The notes: generated from the sequence alone by a model not told the origin. Positions 16,777 through 24,924 are shown, numbered from the stretch's first letter. The stretch is 64,000 nucleotides of DNA from Streptomyces sp. NBC_01669 (GCF_026339735.1 NZ_JAPEQG010000001.1:8555001-8619000), one strand, 5' to 3'. Numbers and translations: made by a program.

Positions 16777-17236
16777 CGTGCCTTCTCGTCGCTGGCGAAT
16801 GATCGCTCGTAACGTACAGGTCGGCAGTGACAGTGGTTCCCGACAGCGGGTCGTGGCCGGAGACGCACGGGTGGTGCTGAAGCGGTCGGCTGCACTTCCA
16901 CCAGGGATGCCGGGATCGCACCTCGGACATGACCAGGTGGGTCGGGCTCGCGACGCCGAAACGACGGAGAGCGGGGGCGGACACCGGTCGTGACCGCGGT
17001 GGAGTACCGGCCCCGTGCGTGAGGTGCCCCGTGCGCGCCTGGCCCGACGGGGCTCTTCGCTGTCCGCGGCGCGCGGGGACGAGGAACTGCGCAGCACCCT
17101 GGAGCGTTTCGAGCGTCGTCTCAATGAAGCACTGTCGACCGCGATGCGACGGCTCGTCGGTGACGTGGCCGACCTTCGGCGGCAGGGGCAGGTCATGATG
17201 GGTACTGCCGTGTTGATCACCACCTCAGGAGCGCCG
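16777..17236. other. Divergent intergenic region
   Basis: 460 bp between the YwqG-like gene and the thioredoxin-like gene. The thioredoxin frame stays open upstream to 17015 (DEELRSTLERFERRLNEALS, a charged helix). A longer N-terminus or the relic of another gene is therefore possible. No other feature is seen. Confidence 0.4.
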
Positions 17237-17575
17237 ATGGCGAGTCGGGTCCACCAGCCGCTGGAGAACGCTGAGTTCGATTTTGTTCTGGCCAGGGCCG
17301 ACGCACCAGTGCTTGCGTACTTCTGCGGGACCTGGGCGAAGGTGGCTGAAGTGTGCAGGGAGATGGATTCCCTCGTGCGCGAGATGGCCGACGCGTACGG
17401 GGAGCGGCTGACCGTCGTCAGGACCGACATGGTCCGGTGCGCGGAACCGACCCGACGCTACGGGGTCACCGGCGCGCCCTCGTTTCTCCTGATCAAGCAG
17501 GGGGAAGTGACAGCGACTCGGACCGGACCCATGAACCGGACGCAGTTGAGGGAGTTCCTGGACGCCAACCTCTGA
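17237..17575 (+). CDS. Thioredoxin-fold protein lacking the CXXC active site
   Basis: A 112-residue thioredoxin-like protein: PLENAEFDFVLARADAPVLA, active-site region YFCGTWAKVAEVC, the conserved RRYGVTGAPSFLLIKQGEV with cis-Pro, and GPMNRTQLREFLDAN. The usual W-C-G-P-C is replaced, leaving two Cys nine residues apart, so classical disulfide exchange is doubtful. Redox-inactive thioredoxin folds often act as scaffolds. The start at 17237 is backed by AGGAG 6 nt upstream. It is 98 bp before the TetR pseudogene. Confidence 0.8.
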   Translation: MASRVHQPLENAEFDFVLARADAPVLAYFCGTWAKVAEVCREMDSLVREMADAYGERLTVVRTDMVRCAEPTRRYGVTGAPSFLLIKQGEVTATRTGPMNRTQLREFLDANL

Positions 17576-18259
17576 ATACTCCGCAACTCCTGACACGGAG
17601 TTGTACCGCGGCGCGCACGCGGACGCGCGGGGGTGCAGTCGGTTCAGCGCGTCCGAACGTGGAAGCTGTAGGGGTGAATACCTCAACCGGCGACGGCTCA
17701 CCAGAACGCGCCGGCTACCGGCGATCGGCGGGGTCGCCGCGCGGCGAGGCCCGGCGCCGCGAACTGCTCGAACGGGTCACCGACGACCTCATGGTCAACG
17801 GGCTCGTGGGCTTCTCGCTCCGGCGTGCTGCGCGGGCCGCCGGCACCACACACAAGGTGTTGCTCTATTACTTCGACGGAGCCGACGACCTGCTCCGACA
17901 GGCGGTCCCGGGGCTGCGCGAGCGGCGCATCGGCAAGGCGTTCGCCACTGCCGCACAAGGGCCGGGCGGCGGGACGCTGGCGGACCGGGTGCGTGCCATG
18001 TGGCAGAACCTCGACGAAGAGGATGTGGGGCTGCGGCGGGTGCTCGACCAGCTCATCGGTCTGGCGATGTACGACCCGGTCCGCTATGCCGAGCTCGGCC
18101 GGGAGGCCTCGCAGCAGTATCTGCCCGCCCTGCTGTCCATTTGTCCCGAGGACTGGTCCGACCGACGCAGGCACGAGGTCGCGGAGATGATCCTCGCGAC
18201 CCTCCGGGGCTTCCTGGTGGAGCGGGTGACCAGCGGCGGCACCGCAGGGGTCGCCGCGG

Positions 18260-18620
18260 GGTTCACAACTGCTGGGCAGACACGTCGTTTTGGCGAACAT
18301 GGGCACGATTGGGTGAACGGTCTGACGATCTGCGGGTATGCCTGGCGGGTTGTGCGTAATGTTCTCGGTGCGATCTGGGACGCCGGGTGTGGCGTCAGCA
18401 GTCGGGGCCCCCGTGTCACCAGCGAGATGGTTCGGGGCCTCCCCGTCGCCTCTGGCCGCACCCATATGGCCAGGTCGTAGGGATTCCGCCCGCCCGGGAC
18501 GGACCGCATACGGGATATGCGTCGCCGACCGGGACGCGAAAGCGGAGGACCAGTGCGCCCAAGACCGTTCGGGGCGTGCCGGTGAGCCAGGACTCACTCC
18601 TGCTCACTGCCCAGGAACGG
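18260..18620 (+). mobile_element. Mini TnpB-type element (no full tnpB), about 360 bp
   Basis: An insertion flanked by GG (18260-18261 and 18619-18620); deleting one GG and the element rebuilds the TetR gene in frame. Its left end GGTTCACAACTGCTG resembles the left end of the TnpB element at 14885 (11 of 15 positions). Its right end is homologous over about 140 bp to that element. It keeps a short relic of a tnpB C-terminus (SPTGTRKRRTSAPKTVRG followed by QDSLLLTAQ) but no nuclease domain. It looks like a non-autonomous derivative moved in trans by a related element. Confidence 0.85.
18479..18620 (+). ncRNA. Predicted guide-RNA scaffold of the mini-element
   Basis: It shares blocks with the right end of the TnpB element: ACGGACCG, CGTCGCCGACCGGGACGCGA, AGACCGTTCGGGGCGTGCC, AGGACTCACT and AGGAACGG. 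Conservation without a complete tnpB frame suggests RNA or DNA-end function. If transcribed, the guide would begin in the TetR gene with TTCGAGGCGCTGATCCGTGC. Expression is not shown. Confidence 0.5.
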
Positions 18621-18816
18621 TTCGAGGCGCTGATCCGTGCGCTGGAACGCGAGGAGGCCGCCGACCGATAGCTGACCCGTGCCGGAAAGCCGTGGTCAGG
18701 GTCTGCCTTGTGGAAAGGGTTGAGTGAATCTGTGTGCGGTGGCGGCCCTTGGGCGGTCCGCTTAGCGTTGCCGATGCAAGCAGACCCCCCGGCGAGAGGG
18801 AAATGGTGCACACGCC

Positions 18817-19503
18817 ATGGCTGACAAACCCGCCGTAGTTCTGGTCCACGGCTTCTGGGGAGGCGCCGCCCACTGGGGCAAGGTCATCACCGAGCTGCAC
18901 AGACGTGGCTTCGGCTCCCTGCACGCCGTGGAGATTCCGCTGACCTCGCTGGCCGACGACGCCGCACGCACGCGCAAGATGGTCCAGCAGATCGACGGGC
19001 CCGTGCTCCTGGTCGGGCACTCCTATGGAGGCGCCGTCATCAGCGAGGCCGGAGATCTGCCCAACGTGAAGGGTCTCGTCTACATCGCCGCGTTCGCCCC
19101 GGACGCCGGGGAGAGTCCCGGTGCGATCAGCCAGGAGATGCCGCCGGCCGCTGAGGAGAACCTCGCCCCGGACTCCGACGGTTACCTGTGGATCAAGCAG
19201 GACAAGTTCCACGAGAGTTTTGCGCAGGACCTGCCGGCCGACGAGACGCTGGTCATGGCCGTGACGCAGAAGGCTCCGCTGGTATCGACGTTCGGCGACA
19301 ATGTCACCTCGGCGGCCTGGCGTGCGAAGCCGAGCTGGTACCAGGTCTCCACCGCGGACCGCATGATCCACCCCGACAACGAACGTCGCATGGCCCAGCG
19401 CATGAATCCGCGCAAGACCATTGAACTGGTTGCGGGGCACGCCTCGTTGGCCTCCCAGCCCGGCCCGGTCACGGACTTCATCGAAGAGGCGGCCGCAGGC
19501 TGA
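18817..19503 (+). CDS. Alpha/beta hydrolase (EstC / salicylate-esterase-like)
   Basis: A 228-residue hydrolase: AVVLVHGFWGGAAHWGKVI, nucleophile elbow VGHSYGGAV (Ser near residue 70), acid region after SWYQVSTADRMIHPDNERRM, and catalytic His in ELVAGHASLASQP. This architecture with a compact cap matches the EstC/hydroxynitrile-lyase-like esterase group. The substrate is unknown. It sits downstream of the broken TetR gene, a usual arrangement for a regulator and its target. A strong hairpin follows at 19516. Confidence 0.9.
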   Translation: MADKPAVVLVHGFWGGAAHWGKVITELHRRGFGSLHAVEIPLTSLADDAARTRKMVQQIDGPVLLVGHSYGGAVISEAGDLPNVKGLVYIAAFAPDAGESPGAISQEMPPAAEENLAPDSDGYLWIKQDKFHESFAQDLPADETLVMAVTQKAPLVSTFGDNVTSAAWRAKPSWYQVSTADRMIHPDNERRMAQRMNPRKTIELVAGHASLASQPGPVTDFIEEAAAG

Positions 19504-19515
19504 TCACGGATACCG

Positions 19516-19554
19516 AAGGCGGGGGAGACGGGCAGTGCCTGCCTCCCCCGCCTT
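19516..19554 (+). terminator. Hairpin terminator between hydrolase and etfA
   Basis: A perfect 12-bp stem aaggcgggggag / ctcccccgcctt around a 15-nt loop, 12 bp after the hydrolase stop codon. It can also serve the convergent etfA gene. Confidence 0.8.
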
Positions 19555-19656
19555 TCCCGCGTGGCTGTGCCACTGCACGACCAGCGACGGGCGACGGCTC
19601 CGAGCCGGTGAGCAGACGTGTCGTGCCGAACCGCCGCACGACACTCTGCACGGGGA

Positions 19657-20619
19657 TCAGCCCTTGCGGGAGTTGACTTCTTCGGTGAGCTGGGGGACGA
19701 CCTGGAAGAGGTCGCCGACGATGCCGTAGTCGACGAGGTCGAAGATCGGGGCCTCGGCGTCCTTGTTGATCGCGACGATGGTCTTGGAGGTCTGCATGCC
19801 GGCCCGGTGCTGGATCGCGCCGGAGATACCGGAGGCGATGTAGAGCTGCGGGGAGACGGACTTGCCGGTCTGGCCGACCTGGTTGGAGTGCGGGTACCAG
19901 CCCGCGTCGACCGCGGCGCGCGAGGCACCCACGGCCGCGCCGAGGGAGTCGGCGAGCGCCTCGATGAGTCCGAAGTTCTCCGCACCGTTGACCCCGCGGC
20001 CGCCGGAGACCACGATCGCGGCCTCGGTCAGCTCCGGGCGCCCGGTCGACTCACGCGGGGTGCGGGAGAGGACCTTCGTGCCGGTGGCCTGCGCGGAGAA
20101 CGAGACCGCCAGGGTCTCGACCGCACCCGCGGCCGGGGCCGGCTCGACCGGCGCCGAGTTCGGCTTGACCGTGATGACCGGGATGCCGCGCGAGACACGC
20201 GACTTGGTGGTGAACGACGCCGCGAACGCGGACTGGGTGGCGACCGGACCCAGCTCACCGGCCTCCAGGTCCACCGCGTCCGTGATGATCCCGGACCCGA
20301 TCCGGACCGCGAGCCGGGCCGCGATCTCCTTGCCCTCCGCGGACGACGGCACCAGCACCGCGGCCGGGGACACCGCATCGAACGCGGCCTGCAGCGCGTC
20401 GACCTTCGGCACGACCAGGTAATCGGCGAACTCCGGCGCCTCGGCGGTCAGGACCCTGACCGCACCGTGCTCGGCGAGCACCCCGGCGGTACCGGCCGCA
20501 CCACTGCCCAGCGCGACCGCGACCGGCTCACCGATCCGGCGGGCCAGCGTCAACAGCTCCAGGGTGGGCTTGCGGACGGCACCGTCCACGTGGTCGACAT
20601 AGACGAGAACTTCAGCCAT
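19657..20619 (-). CDS. etfA: Electron transfer flavoprotein alpha subunit
   Basis: A 320-residue FixB/EtfA. The N-terminal domain starts MAEVLVYVDHVDGAVRKPTL. The C-terminal FAD domain has the classic signatures AIVVSGGRGVNGAENF, SNQVGQTGKSVSPQLYIASG, SGAIQHRAGMQTSKTIVAIN and PIFDLVDYGIVGDLFQVVP. With EtfB it accepts electrons from acyl-CoA dehydrogenases and passes them to the respiratory chain. It lies 64 bp downstream of etfB and is convergent with the hydrolase gene. Confidence 0.97.
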   Translation of the reverse strand: MAEVLVYVDHVDGAVRKPTLELLTLARRIGEPVAVALGSGAAGTAGVLAEHGAVRVLTAEAPEFADYLVVPKVDALQAAFDAVSPAAVLVPSSAEGKEIAARLAVRIGSGIITDAVDLEAGELGPVATQSAFAASFTTKSRVSRGIPVITVKPNSAPVEPAPAAGAVETLAVSFSAQATGTKVLSRTPRESTGRPELTEAAIVVSGGRGVNGAENFGLIEALADSLGAAVGASRAAVDAGWYPHSNQVGQTGKSVSPQLYIASGISGAIQHRAGMQTSKTIVAINKDAEAPIFDLVDYGIVGDLFQVVPQLTEEVNSRKG

Positions 20620-20683
20620 GGGACTTCAATCTCCTGCGCAAACGAGGGTGAGAGGAACGTACGGGGCCGAACAGGCCGACAGG

Positions 20684-21469
20684 TCAGATGAACTTCTGGC
20701 CCGCGAGGAACTCGGCCAGCTGCTTGCCGCCCTCGCCCTCGTCCTTGACGATCGTGCCCGCCGTGCGGGCCGGACGCTGCGCCGCGGAATCGACCGCGGT
20801 CCACGCACCCGCCAGACCGACCTCGTCCGCGTCGATCTCCAGGTCCTCCAGGTCCAGGGACTGAACCGGCTTCTTCTTCGCCGCCATGATCCCCTTGAAC
20901 GACGGATACCGGGCCTCACCGGACTGGTCCGTCACCGACACCACCGCCGGCAGCGACGCCTGCAGCTGCTCACTGGCACTGTCACCGTCCCGACGCCCGG
21001 TCACCGTGCCGCCCTCGACCTTCACCTCGGACAGCAGCGTGACCTGCGGAACACCCAGACGCTCCGCCAGCACCGCCGGCAGCACACCCATCGCGGCGTC
21101 CGTCGACGCCATACCGCAGATCACCAGGTCGTAACCCGTCTTCTCGACCGCCTTCGCCAGCACCAGCGACGTACCGATCACATCCGTACCGTGCAGACCG
21201 TCGTCCTCGACATGAACGGCCTTGTCCGCACCCATCGACAGCGCCTTGCGCAACGCGTCCTTGGCATCCTCCGGACCCACCGTCACCACAGTGATCTCCG
21301 CGTCGTCCGCCTCATCGGCGATCTGCAGCGCCTGCTCCACCGCGTACTCGTCGAGCTCCGACAACAGACCGTCCACATCCTCACGGTCCAGCGTCAGGTC
21401 ATCGGCGAAGTGCCGGTCACCCGTGGCGTCGGGCACATACTTCACACAGACAACGATCCTCAAGCTCAC
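20684..21469 (-). CDS. etfB: Electron transfer flavoprotein beta subunit
   Basis: A 261-residue FixA/EtfB: SLRIVVCVKYVPDATGDRHF, LDEYAVEQALQIADE, the AMP-binding region VICGMASTDAAMGVLPAVLA and PAVVSVTDQSGEARYPSFKG, then IMAAKKKPV. The GTG at 21469 was chosen because AGGAGA lies 7 nt upstream. First gene of the etfBA operon; its promoter region holds a 20-bp operator-like sequence shared with the region downstream of the divergent tetR. Confidence 0.97.
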   Translation of the reverse strand: MSLRIVVCVKYVPDATGDRHFADDLTLDREDVDGLLSELDEYAVEQALQIADEADDAEITVVTVGPEDAKDALRKALSMGADKAVHVEDDGLHGTDVIGTSLVLAKAVEKTGYDLVICGMASTDAAMGVLPAVLAERLGVPQVTLLSEVKVEGGTVTGRRDGDSASEQLQASLPAVVSVTDQSGEARYPSFKGIMAAKKKPVQSLDLEDLEIDADEVGLAGAWTAVDSAAQRPARTAGTIVKDEGEGGKQLAEFLAGQKFI

Positions 21470-21504
21470 GCCGGCTCTCCTACTTGGGTGTGGGTCCTGA
21501 GATG

Positions 21505-21524
21505 ACCATATGGTACTCAGTACC
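21505..21524 (+). promoter_or_regulatory. Operator-like palindromes in the etfB-tetR intergenic region
   Basis: ACCATATGGTACTCAGTACC contains two overlapping palindromes, ACCATATGGT and GGTACT-C-AGTACC. It sits between the divergent etfB and tetR genes. A near-identical inverted copy lies at 22319-22338. Probably the binding site of the adjacent TetR protein. Confidence 0.75.
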
Positions 21525-21577
21525 CTCTGTAAAGGTACGTAGTGTCGAACGGTCGGTATTGGTGTTAGGTTCCGGGC

Positions 21578-22285
21578 ATGACCGAGGCACGCAGACCAGT
21601 GAAGAAACCCCCCATGCGGGAGGTGCTCGCCGAAGCGGCGTTCCAGCTCTTCCTGGAACGGGGCTTCGAGCGGACCACCGTGGACGACATCGTTGCGCGG
21701 GCCGGGGTCGGACGGCGTTCGTTCTTCCGGTACTTCCCCTCCAAGGAGGACGTGGTCTTCCCCGACCACGAGCGCTGCCTCGCCGACATGACCGCGCTTC
21801 TGGAGGCGGCCGACGAAGGCGACCCGGTGAGCACGGTGTGCGATGCGGCCCGGCTCGTCCTGCGGATGTATGCGGCGAATCCGGAGTTCTCGGTCCAGCG
21901 CTACCGCCTCACGCGGGAGGTTCCCGGCCTGCGTACCTACGAGCTGTCCGTGGTGCGCCGCTACGAACGGACGATGGCCGAATACCTGCGGGGCCGCTAC
22001 GTCGGCACGCCGGACGGCCCGCTGCATGCCGAGGTGATCGCCGCTGCCGTGGTTGCCGCGCACAACAACGGCCTGCGCTCGTGGCTGCGTTCGGGTGGCG
22101 AGGGTGACGCCGAGGCCGCGGTGGACCATGCCCTCGGTGTCGTGCAGGAAGTCTGGGGGGCGAAGGCCGCGGGCGCCGCAGGGTCGACCGCGGACGACGA
22201 CGAGGTCGTCGTGGTGGTCGCCTCCAAGAGCACGCCGATGTGGCGTGTGGTGCAGAGGATCGAGTCGGCTCTCGCCGAGGACTGA
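21578..22285 (+). CDS. TetR-family regulator, probably of fatty/acyl-CoA metabolism
   Basis: A 235-residue TetR protein. HTH at about residues 12-58: REVLAEAAFQLFLERGFERT, VDDIVARAGVGRRSFFRYFP, SKEDVVFPDHERC. The C-terminal ligand domain is typical in length, with an acidic tail. It diverges from etfBA and is followed by a DUF35 OB-fold gene. Matching 20-bp palindromic sites lie on both sides, which suggests that it represses itself, etfBA and the downstream operon, with an acyl-CoA as likely ligand. The ligand is inferred from context. Confidence 0.9.
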   Translation: MTEARRPVKKPPMREVLAEAAFQLFLERGFERTTVDDIVARAGVGRRSFFRYFPSKEDVVFPDHERCLADMTALLEAADEGDPVSTVCDAARLVLRMYAANPEFSVQRYRLTREVPGLRTYELSVVRRYERTMAEYLRGRYVGTPDGPLHAEVIAAAVVAAHNNGLRSWLRSGGEGDAEAAVDHALGVVQEVWGAKAAGAAGSTADDDEVVVVVASKSTPMWRVVQRIESALAED

Positions 22286-22295
22286 CCACAGAGAA

Positions 22296-22338
22296 GGAAC
22301 TCAGTACCTTTACGTCTCGGCACTCAGTGCCATATGGT
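22296..22338 (+). promoter_or_regulatory. Second operator-like site upstream of the DUF35 gene
   Basis: GGAACTCAGTACC (22296-22308) and GGCACTCAGTGCCATATGGT (22319-22338). The latter, read on the other strand, is ACCATATGGCACTGAGTGCC, matching the site at 21505-21524 at 17 of 20 positions. Confidence 0.75.
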
Positions 22339-22400
22339 GCGTGTGCGTCTGTGTCGAGTCACGACGCTGACGCACCGAGCCGAGTTCAGGGGGTCGAGAC

Positions 22401-22790
22401 GTGTCCCACTCCGTTTCAGAGATCGGTGCCGCACCAGCGGCGCAGGGTGAAGCCGGACTGATCTATCAGCTCTGCCGCTGGTGCGGCACCGCGTCCTTCA
22501 GGCGGCTTCTGTGCCCTGTGTGCGCGTCGAGCGATCTGGATTCCGTACGCAGTGACGGCCTCGGCGTCGTCGTGCGGACCAGCGTGGTGCACCGCTACAC
22601 AGAGGCGGCACGTAATGAGTCCCTCGTCCGGCTGCCCGAAGGCTTCGTGTTCCGGTGCCGTGTCGTGGGCGCCGCGCCGCACCTGGTGCACGTCGGCGCG
22701 CGGGTGCGCCCTGTGGCGGAAGCTGCCCCGGAGACGGGCGAGATCGTCCTCGAACTCTGCGACCCCGGCGCGTATGCCGAATGGCAGTAG
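22401..22790 (+). CDS. OB-fold protein with DUF35 zinc ribbon (acyl-CoA associated)
   Basis: A 129-residue DUF35-type protein. The N-terminal rubredoxin-like zinc ribbon is CRWCGTASFRRLLCPVC. The OB-fold follows, with GVVVRTSVVHRYTEAARNES, FRCRVVGAAPHLVHVGARVR and ETGEIVLELCDPG. DUF35 proteins accompany thiolases and acyl-CoA enzymes as subunits or channeling partners. No thiolase is next to it here; the tail of a lost 3-hydroxyacyl-CoA dehydrogenase follows, suggesting the operon was truncated. Upstream operator-like sites link it to the TetR gene. Confidence 0.85.
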   Translation: MSHSVSEIGAAPAAQGEAGLIYQLCRWCGTASFRRLLCPVCASSDLDSVRSDGLGVVVRTSVVHRYTEAARNESLVRLPEGFVFRCRVVGAAPHLVHVGARVRPVAEAAPETGEIVLELCDPGAYAEWQ

Positions 22791-22848
22791 GCCGGTCCCC
22801 GAGGCAACCGGATGCCCCCGGACCCCTACGGCGGCTAGGGCTGTCTGT

Positions 22849-22884
22849 AAGTCCGGGCGCGGCTTCTACGCCTACGGCGACTGA
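22849..22884 (+). pseudogene. Vestigial C-terminus of a 3-hydroxyacyl-CoA dehydrogenase
   Basis: Eleven codons and a stop (KSGRGFYAYGD) match the conserved end of 3-hydroxybutyryl-CoA dehydrogenases, which finish with KSG-x-GFY. Nothing of the rest of such a gene lies upstream. Best explained by deletion of an acyl-CoA operon between here and the DUF35 gene. A chance match is possible for so short a piece. Confidence 0.45.
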
Positions 22885-23076
22885 TCTCGCACTCGGTTGG
22901 CGATTGTGGGCCCGGGGCCGCCGTGGTCTTCCACGCTCTGCTCGCCGATGCCGGCCATCGCCGCATGGGCCGGGCACGGGCCTGCACGGTAGATCGGGGG
23001 TTGTCCGGCCATGATCCACCAGGCGATCCCTGGGGGCGTGTTCGGGAGGTCCTGTCCGCCTGCTCGCTGTACGGCG

Positions 23077-23592
23077 CTATCCCTCGAACGCTCCGTCGGC
23101 GCAGCTCGGGTTCTCCACCAGTACCGCTGTGTCCAGCGCTGCCGTGAGGCGGTTGAGGCGGGCCTGAAGATCGGTGATTTCGTCGAGACCGAAGCCGGTT
23201 GCCGCGGCGATCCGGCGGGGGACGGCGAGCGCCCGCTCGCGCAGTGCGGCGCCCTCGTCGGTGAGGTCGATGTGCACCGAGCGCTCGTCCTGGGCGCTGC
23301 GCTCGCGCCGTACCAGGCCCGCCGCCTCCAAGCGCTTCAGCAGCGGCGACAGCGTGCCGGAGTCCAGCCGCAGATACTTGCCCAGCTTCTTCACCGGCAG
23401 TTCGCCGTGCTCCCAGAGTGCCAGCATCACCAGGTACTGAGGGTAGGTGAGCCCGAGGTCCTTGAGCAGGACGCGGTAGATGCCGCCGAAGGCGCGTGAG
23501 GCGGCGTTCAGGGAGAAGCAGATCTGCTGGTCGAGGCGGAGGTAGTCGGCCTCGGACGGGGCTTCGCGGCTCGGGCCGGGCGTGAAGGTCAT
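23077..23592 (-). CDS. ohrR: OhrR, MarR-family organic peroxide sensor
   Basis: A 171-residue MarR regulator. The peroxide-reactive Cys is in RLDQQICFSLNAASRAFGGI (residue 25), the OhrR signature. The winged helix follows: LTYPQYLVMLALWEHGELPV, GKYLRLDSGTLSPLLKRLEA and RRERSAQDERSVHIDLTDEG. A second Cys near the C-terminus (NPSCADG) could form the resolving disulfide of the two-Cys type. Divergent from ohr across 117 bp holding a palindrome, the usual layout for OhrR control of both genes. Confidence 0.95.
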   Translation of the reverse strand: MTFTPGPSREAPSEADYLRLDQQICFSLNAASRAFGGIYRVLLKDLGLTYPQYLVMLALWEHGELPVKKLGKYLRLDSGTLSPLLKRLEAAGLVRRERSAQDERSVHIDLTDEGAALRERALAVPRRIAAATGFGLDEITDLQARLNRLTAALDTAVLVENPSCADGAFEG

Positions 23593-23621
23593 GAATCCAG
23601 CGTACCCCTGCAGGCCATTCA

Positions 23622-23633
23622 GTTGTGCACAAC
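23622..23633. promoter_or_regulatory. OhrR operator-like palindrome
   Basis: The perfect palindrome GTTGTGCACAAC is followed at once by TTAATTGTGTGC, an AT-rich patch in GC-rich DNA between divergent ohrR and ohr. OhrR sites are TTGT/ACAA-type inverted repeats, so this is a good candidate. Confidence 0.7.
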
Positions 23634-23709
23634 TTAATTGTGTGCTTTCCTGATGGGGAGGCGGCCGGACAGCGCCGCTGGAACATGACTTTCGAGAGGG
23701 ATGGTTTCC

Positions 23710-24123
23710 ATGGAAGCGCTCTACACCGCCGTCGCCACCGCCACCCACGGCCGCGAGGGCCGCGCCGTCACCCCCGACGGCAAGCTGGATCTGCAGCTGG
23801 CCATTCCGGTGGAGATGGGTGGGAGCGGCCAGGGCACGAACCCTGAGCAGCTGTTTGCCGCCGGTTATGCGGCCTGCTTCGCCAGCGCCCTGGGCCTCGT
23901 CGGCCGGCAGGCCAAAGTCGACGTCAGCGACGCCGCCGTGACCGGCGAAGTCGGCATCGGCAAGCTGGGGGAGGGTTTCGGTCTCGCGGTCACGCTGCGC
24001 GTGGAGCTGCCCGGGACCGTCGACGAGACCACCGGCCGCAAGCTGGTCGAGCAGGCTCACCAGGTCTGCCCCTATTCCAACGCGACTCGCGGCAACATCC
24101 CGGTCGAGCTCGTCATCGAGTAG
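23710..24123 (+). CDS. ohr: Organic hydroperoxide resistance protein Ohr
   Basis: A 137-residue OsmC/Ohr-family thiol peroxidase: LYTAVATATHGREGRAVTPD, GTNPEQLFAAGYAACFASAL with the peroxidatic Cys, and EQAHQVCPYSNATRGNIPVE with the resolving Cys. It reduces organic and fatty-acid hydroperoxides. The ATG at 23710 is preferred because GAGAGGG lies 9 nt upstream; the in-frame ATG at 23701 abuts that site. Controlled by the divergent OhrR. Confidence 0.95.
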   Translation: MEALYTAVATATHGREGRAVTPDGKLDLQLAIPVEMGGSGQGTNPEQLFAAGYAACFASALGLVGRQAKVDVSDAAVTGEVGIGKLGEGFGLAVTLRVELPGTVDETTGRKLVEQAHQVCPYSNATRGNIPVELVIE

Positions 24124-24660
24124 TGGACTCCGGGCGGCGCAGGGCCGACGTCTGGGGCCGGGCCCCCTCCGCCGGCTCCACGTCTCACCCCGCCGCCTCC
24201 TCGGGCGGAGCGCGGTGCTTGCCTCGGGTCGCCGCCGCGACCCGAGGGTGGCCCTCCAGGTCGGGGCTGGAGAGGCGGGCCCGCCGGCCGACGTCGATCC
24301 GCCGGGCACCCTCCGAGGCGGGTTGACGCCCTGTATGGGCAGACGCTGACCGTTCGTCATCGACCTCGCCCGTACCTGCCCGCTTTCGCGTGCTGCTCAG
24401 CCGCGTATCCGGGGCCGGCGGGTCTGCTGGACCGGCCGGTGACCCGACCCCCGCCCGCCACTGACCGCGGGCCCTCCCGGGGAACCCAGGCGTGCCGCCA
24501 TCCCCCGCCCCGGGGTGGCGGCACGCCACTCGCACGCTCACCGGCCTTGTTGCGGGGTGAGCCGCGCCGGGGCAGCGCGGACCGGACATGCAGAGGGGCC
24601 CTGTGGGAACGGGACGGCCTCCCGCTCCGGCCGGTAACGGATCGGATGGTCGACGTGGGT
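24124..24660. other. 537 bp with no supported gene
   Basis: Very GC-rich (for example around 24430-24560) with open frames on both strands but no start signals or recognisable domains. Nothing further seen. Confidence 0.5.
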
Positions 24661-24852
24661 CTACGCGGGGAACATGTCGCTTTCGGTGGCGATCATGGCG
24701 ACTTCGGCCAGGTCGTGCCGAACGACCTCCGCAGCAGTTCGGTGCTCGTAGGGGCCTGGCGGCTCGTCCCCGCATGGAGGGCAGTGCAGAGGCGCAGGCC
24801 TGCCGATGCTGTGCTGAACGTCCGTGGCCACACACCAGAAATTCCGTGTCAT
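24661..24852 (-). CDS. Small hypothetical protein
   Basis: A 63-residue protein, MTRNFWCVATDVQHSIGRPA then CPPCGDEPPGPYEHRTAAEV and DLAEVAMIATESDMFPA. About three quarters of codons end in G or C, lower than in core genes. A CxxC pair could bind metal. An AT-rich stretch (ACATGTATATAATT) just upstream could be promoter DNA. No ribosome binding site is clear and no family is recognised. Confidence 0.45.
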   Translation of the reverse strand: MTRNFWCVATDVQHSIGRPAPLHCPPCGDEPPGPYEHRTAAEVVRHDLAEVAMIATESDMFPA

Positions 24853-24924
24853 TTACATGTATATAATTGCGGAGGTCGCCGGGAAGCCGGGCAGGCAACT
24901 ACGGAGAGGGCCAGGTAAGGGACG

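Larger units (their letters stand above)
17674..18671 (+). pseudogene. TetR-family regulator split by a 359-bp mini-element
   Basis: The first 196 codons (GTG at 17674 to GCG GGG at 18261) encode a TetR protein with HTH region VGFSLRRAARAAGTTHKVLL and YYFDGADDLLRQAVPG. The frame is then interrupted by an insertion (18262-18620) and resumes at 18621 as FEALIRALEREEAADR, stop at 18669-18671. Removing the insertion gives an intact 212-residue TetR with the join GVAAG-FEALIRAL. As it stands, translation runs into the insert and ends at 18480 with a foreign 72-residue tail. DNA binding might survive, but dimer and ligand functions are probably damaged. It may once have controlled the hydrolase gene at 18817. 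Confidence 0.85.
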
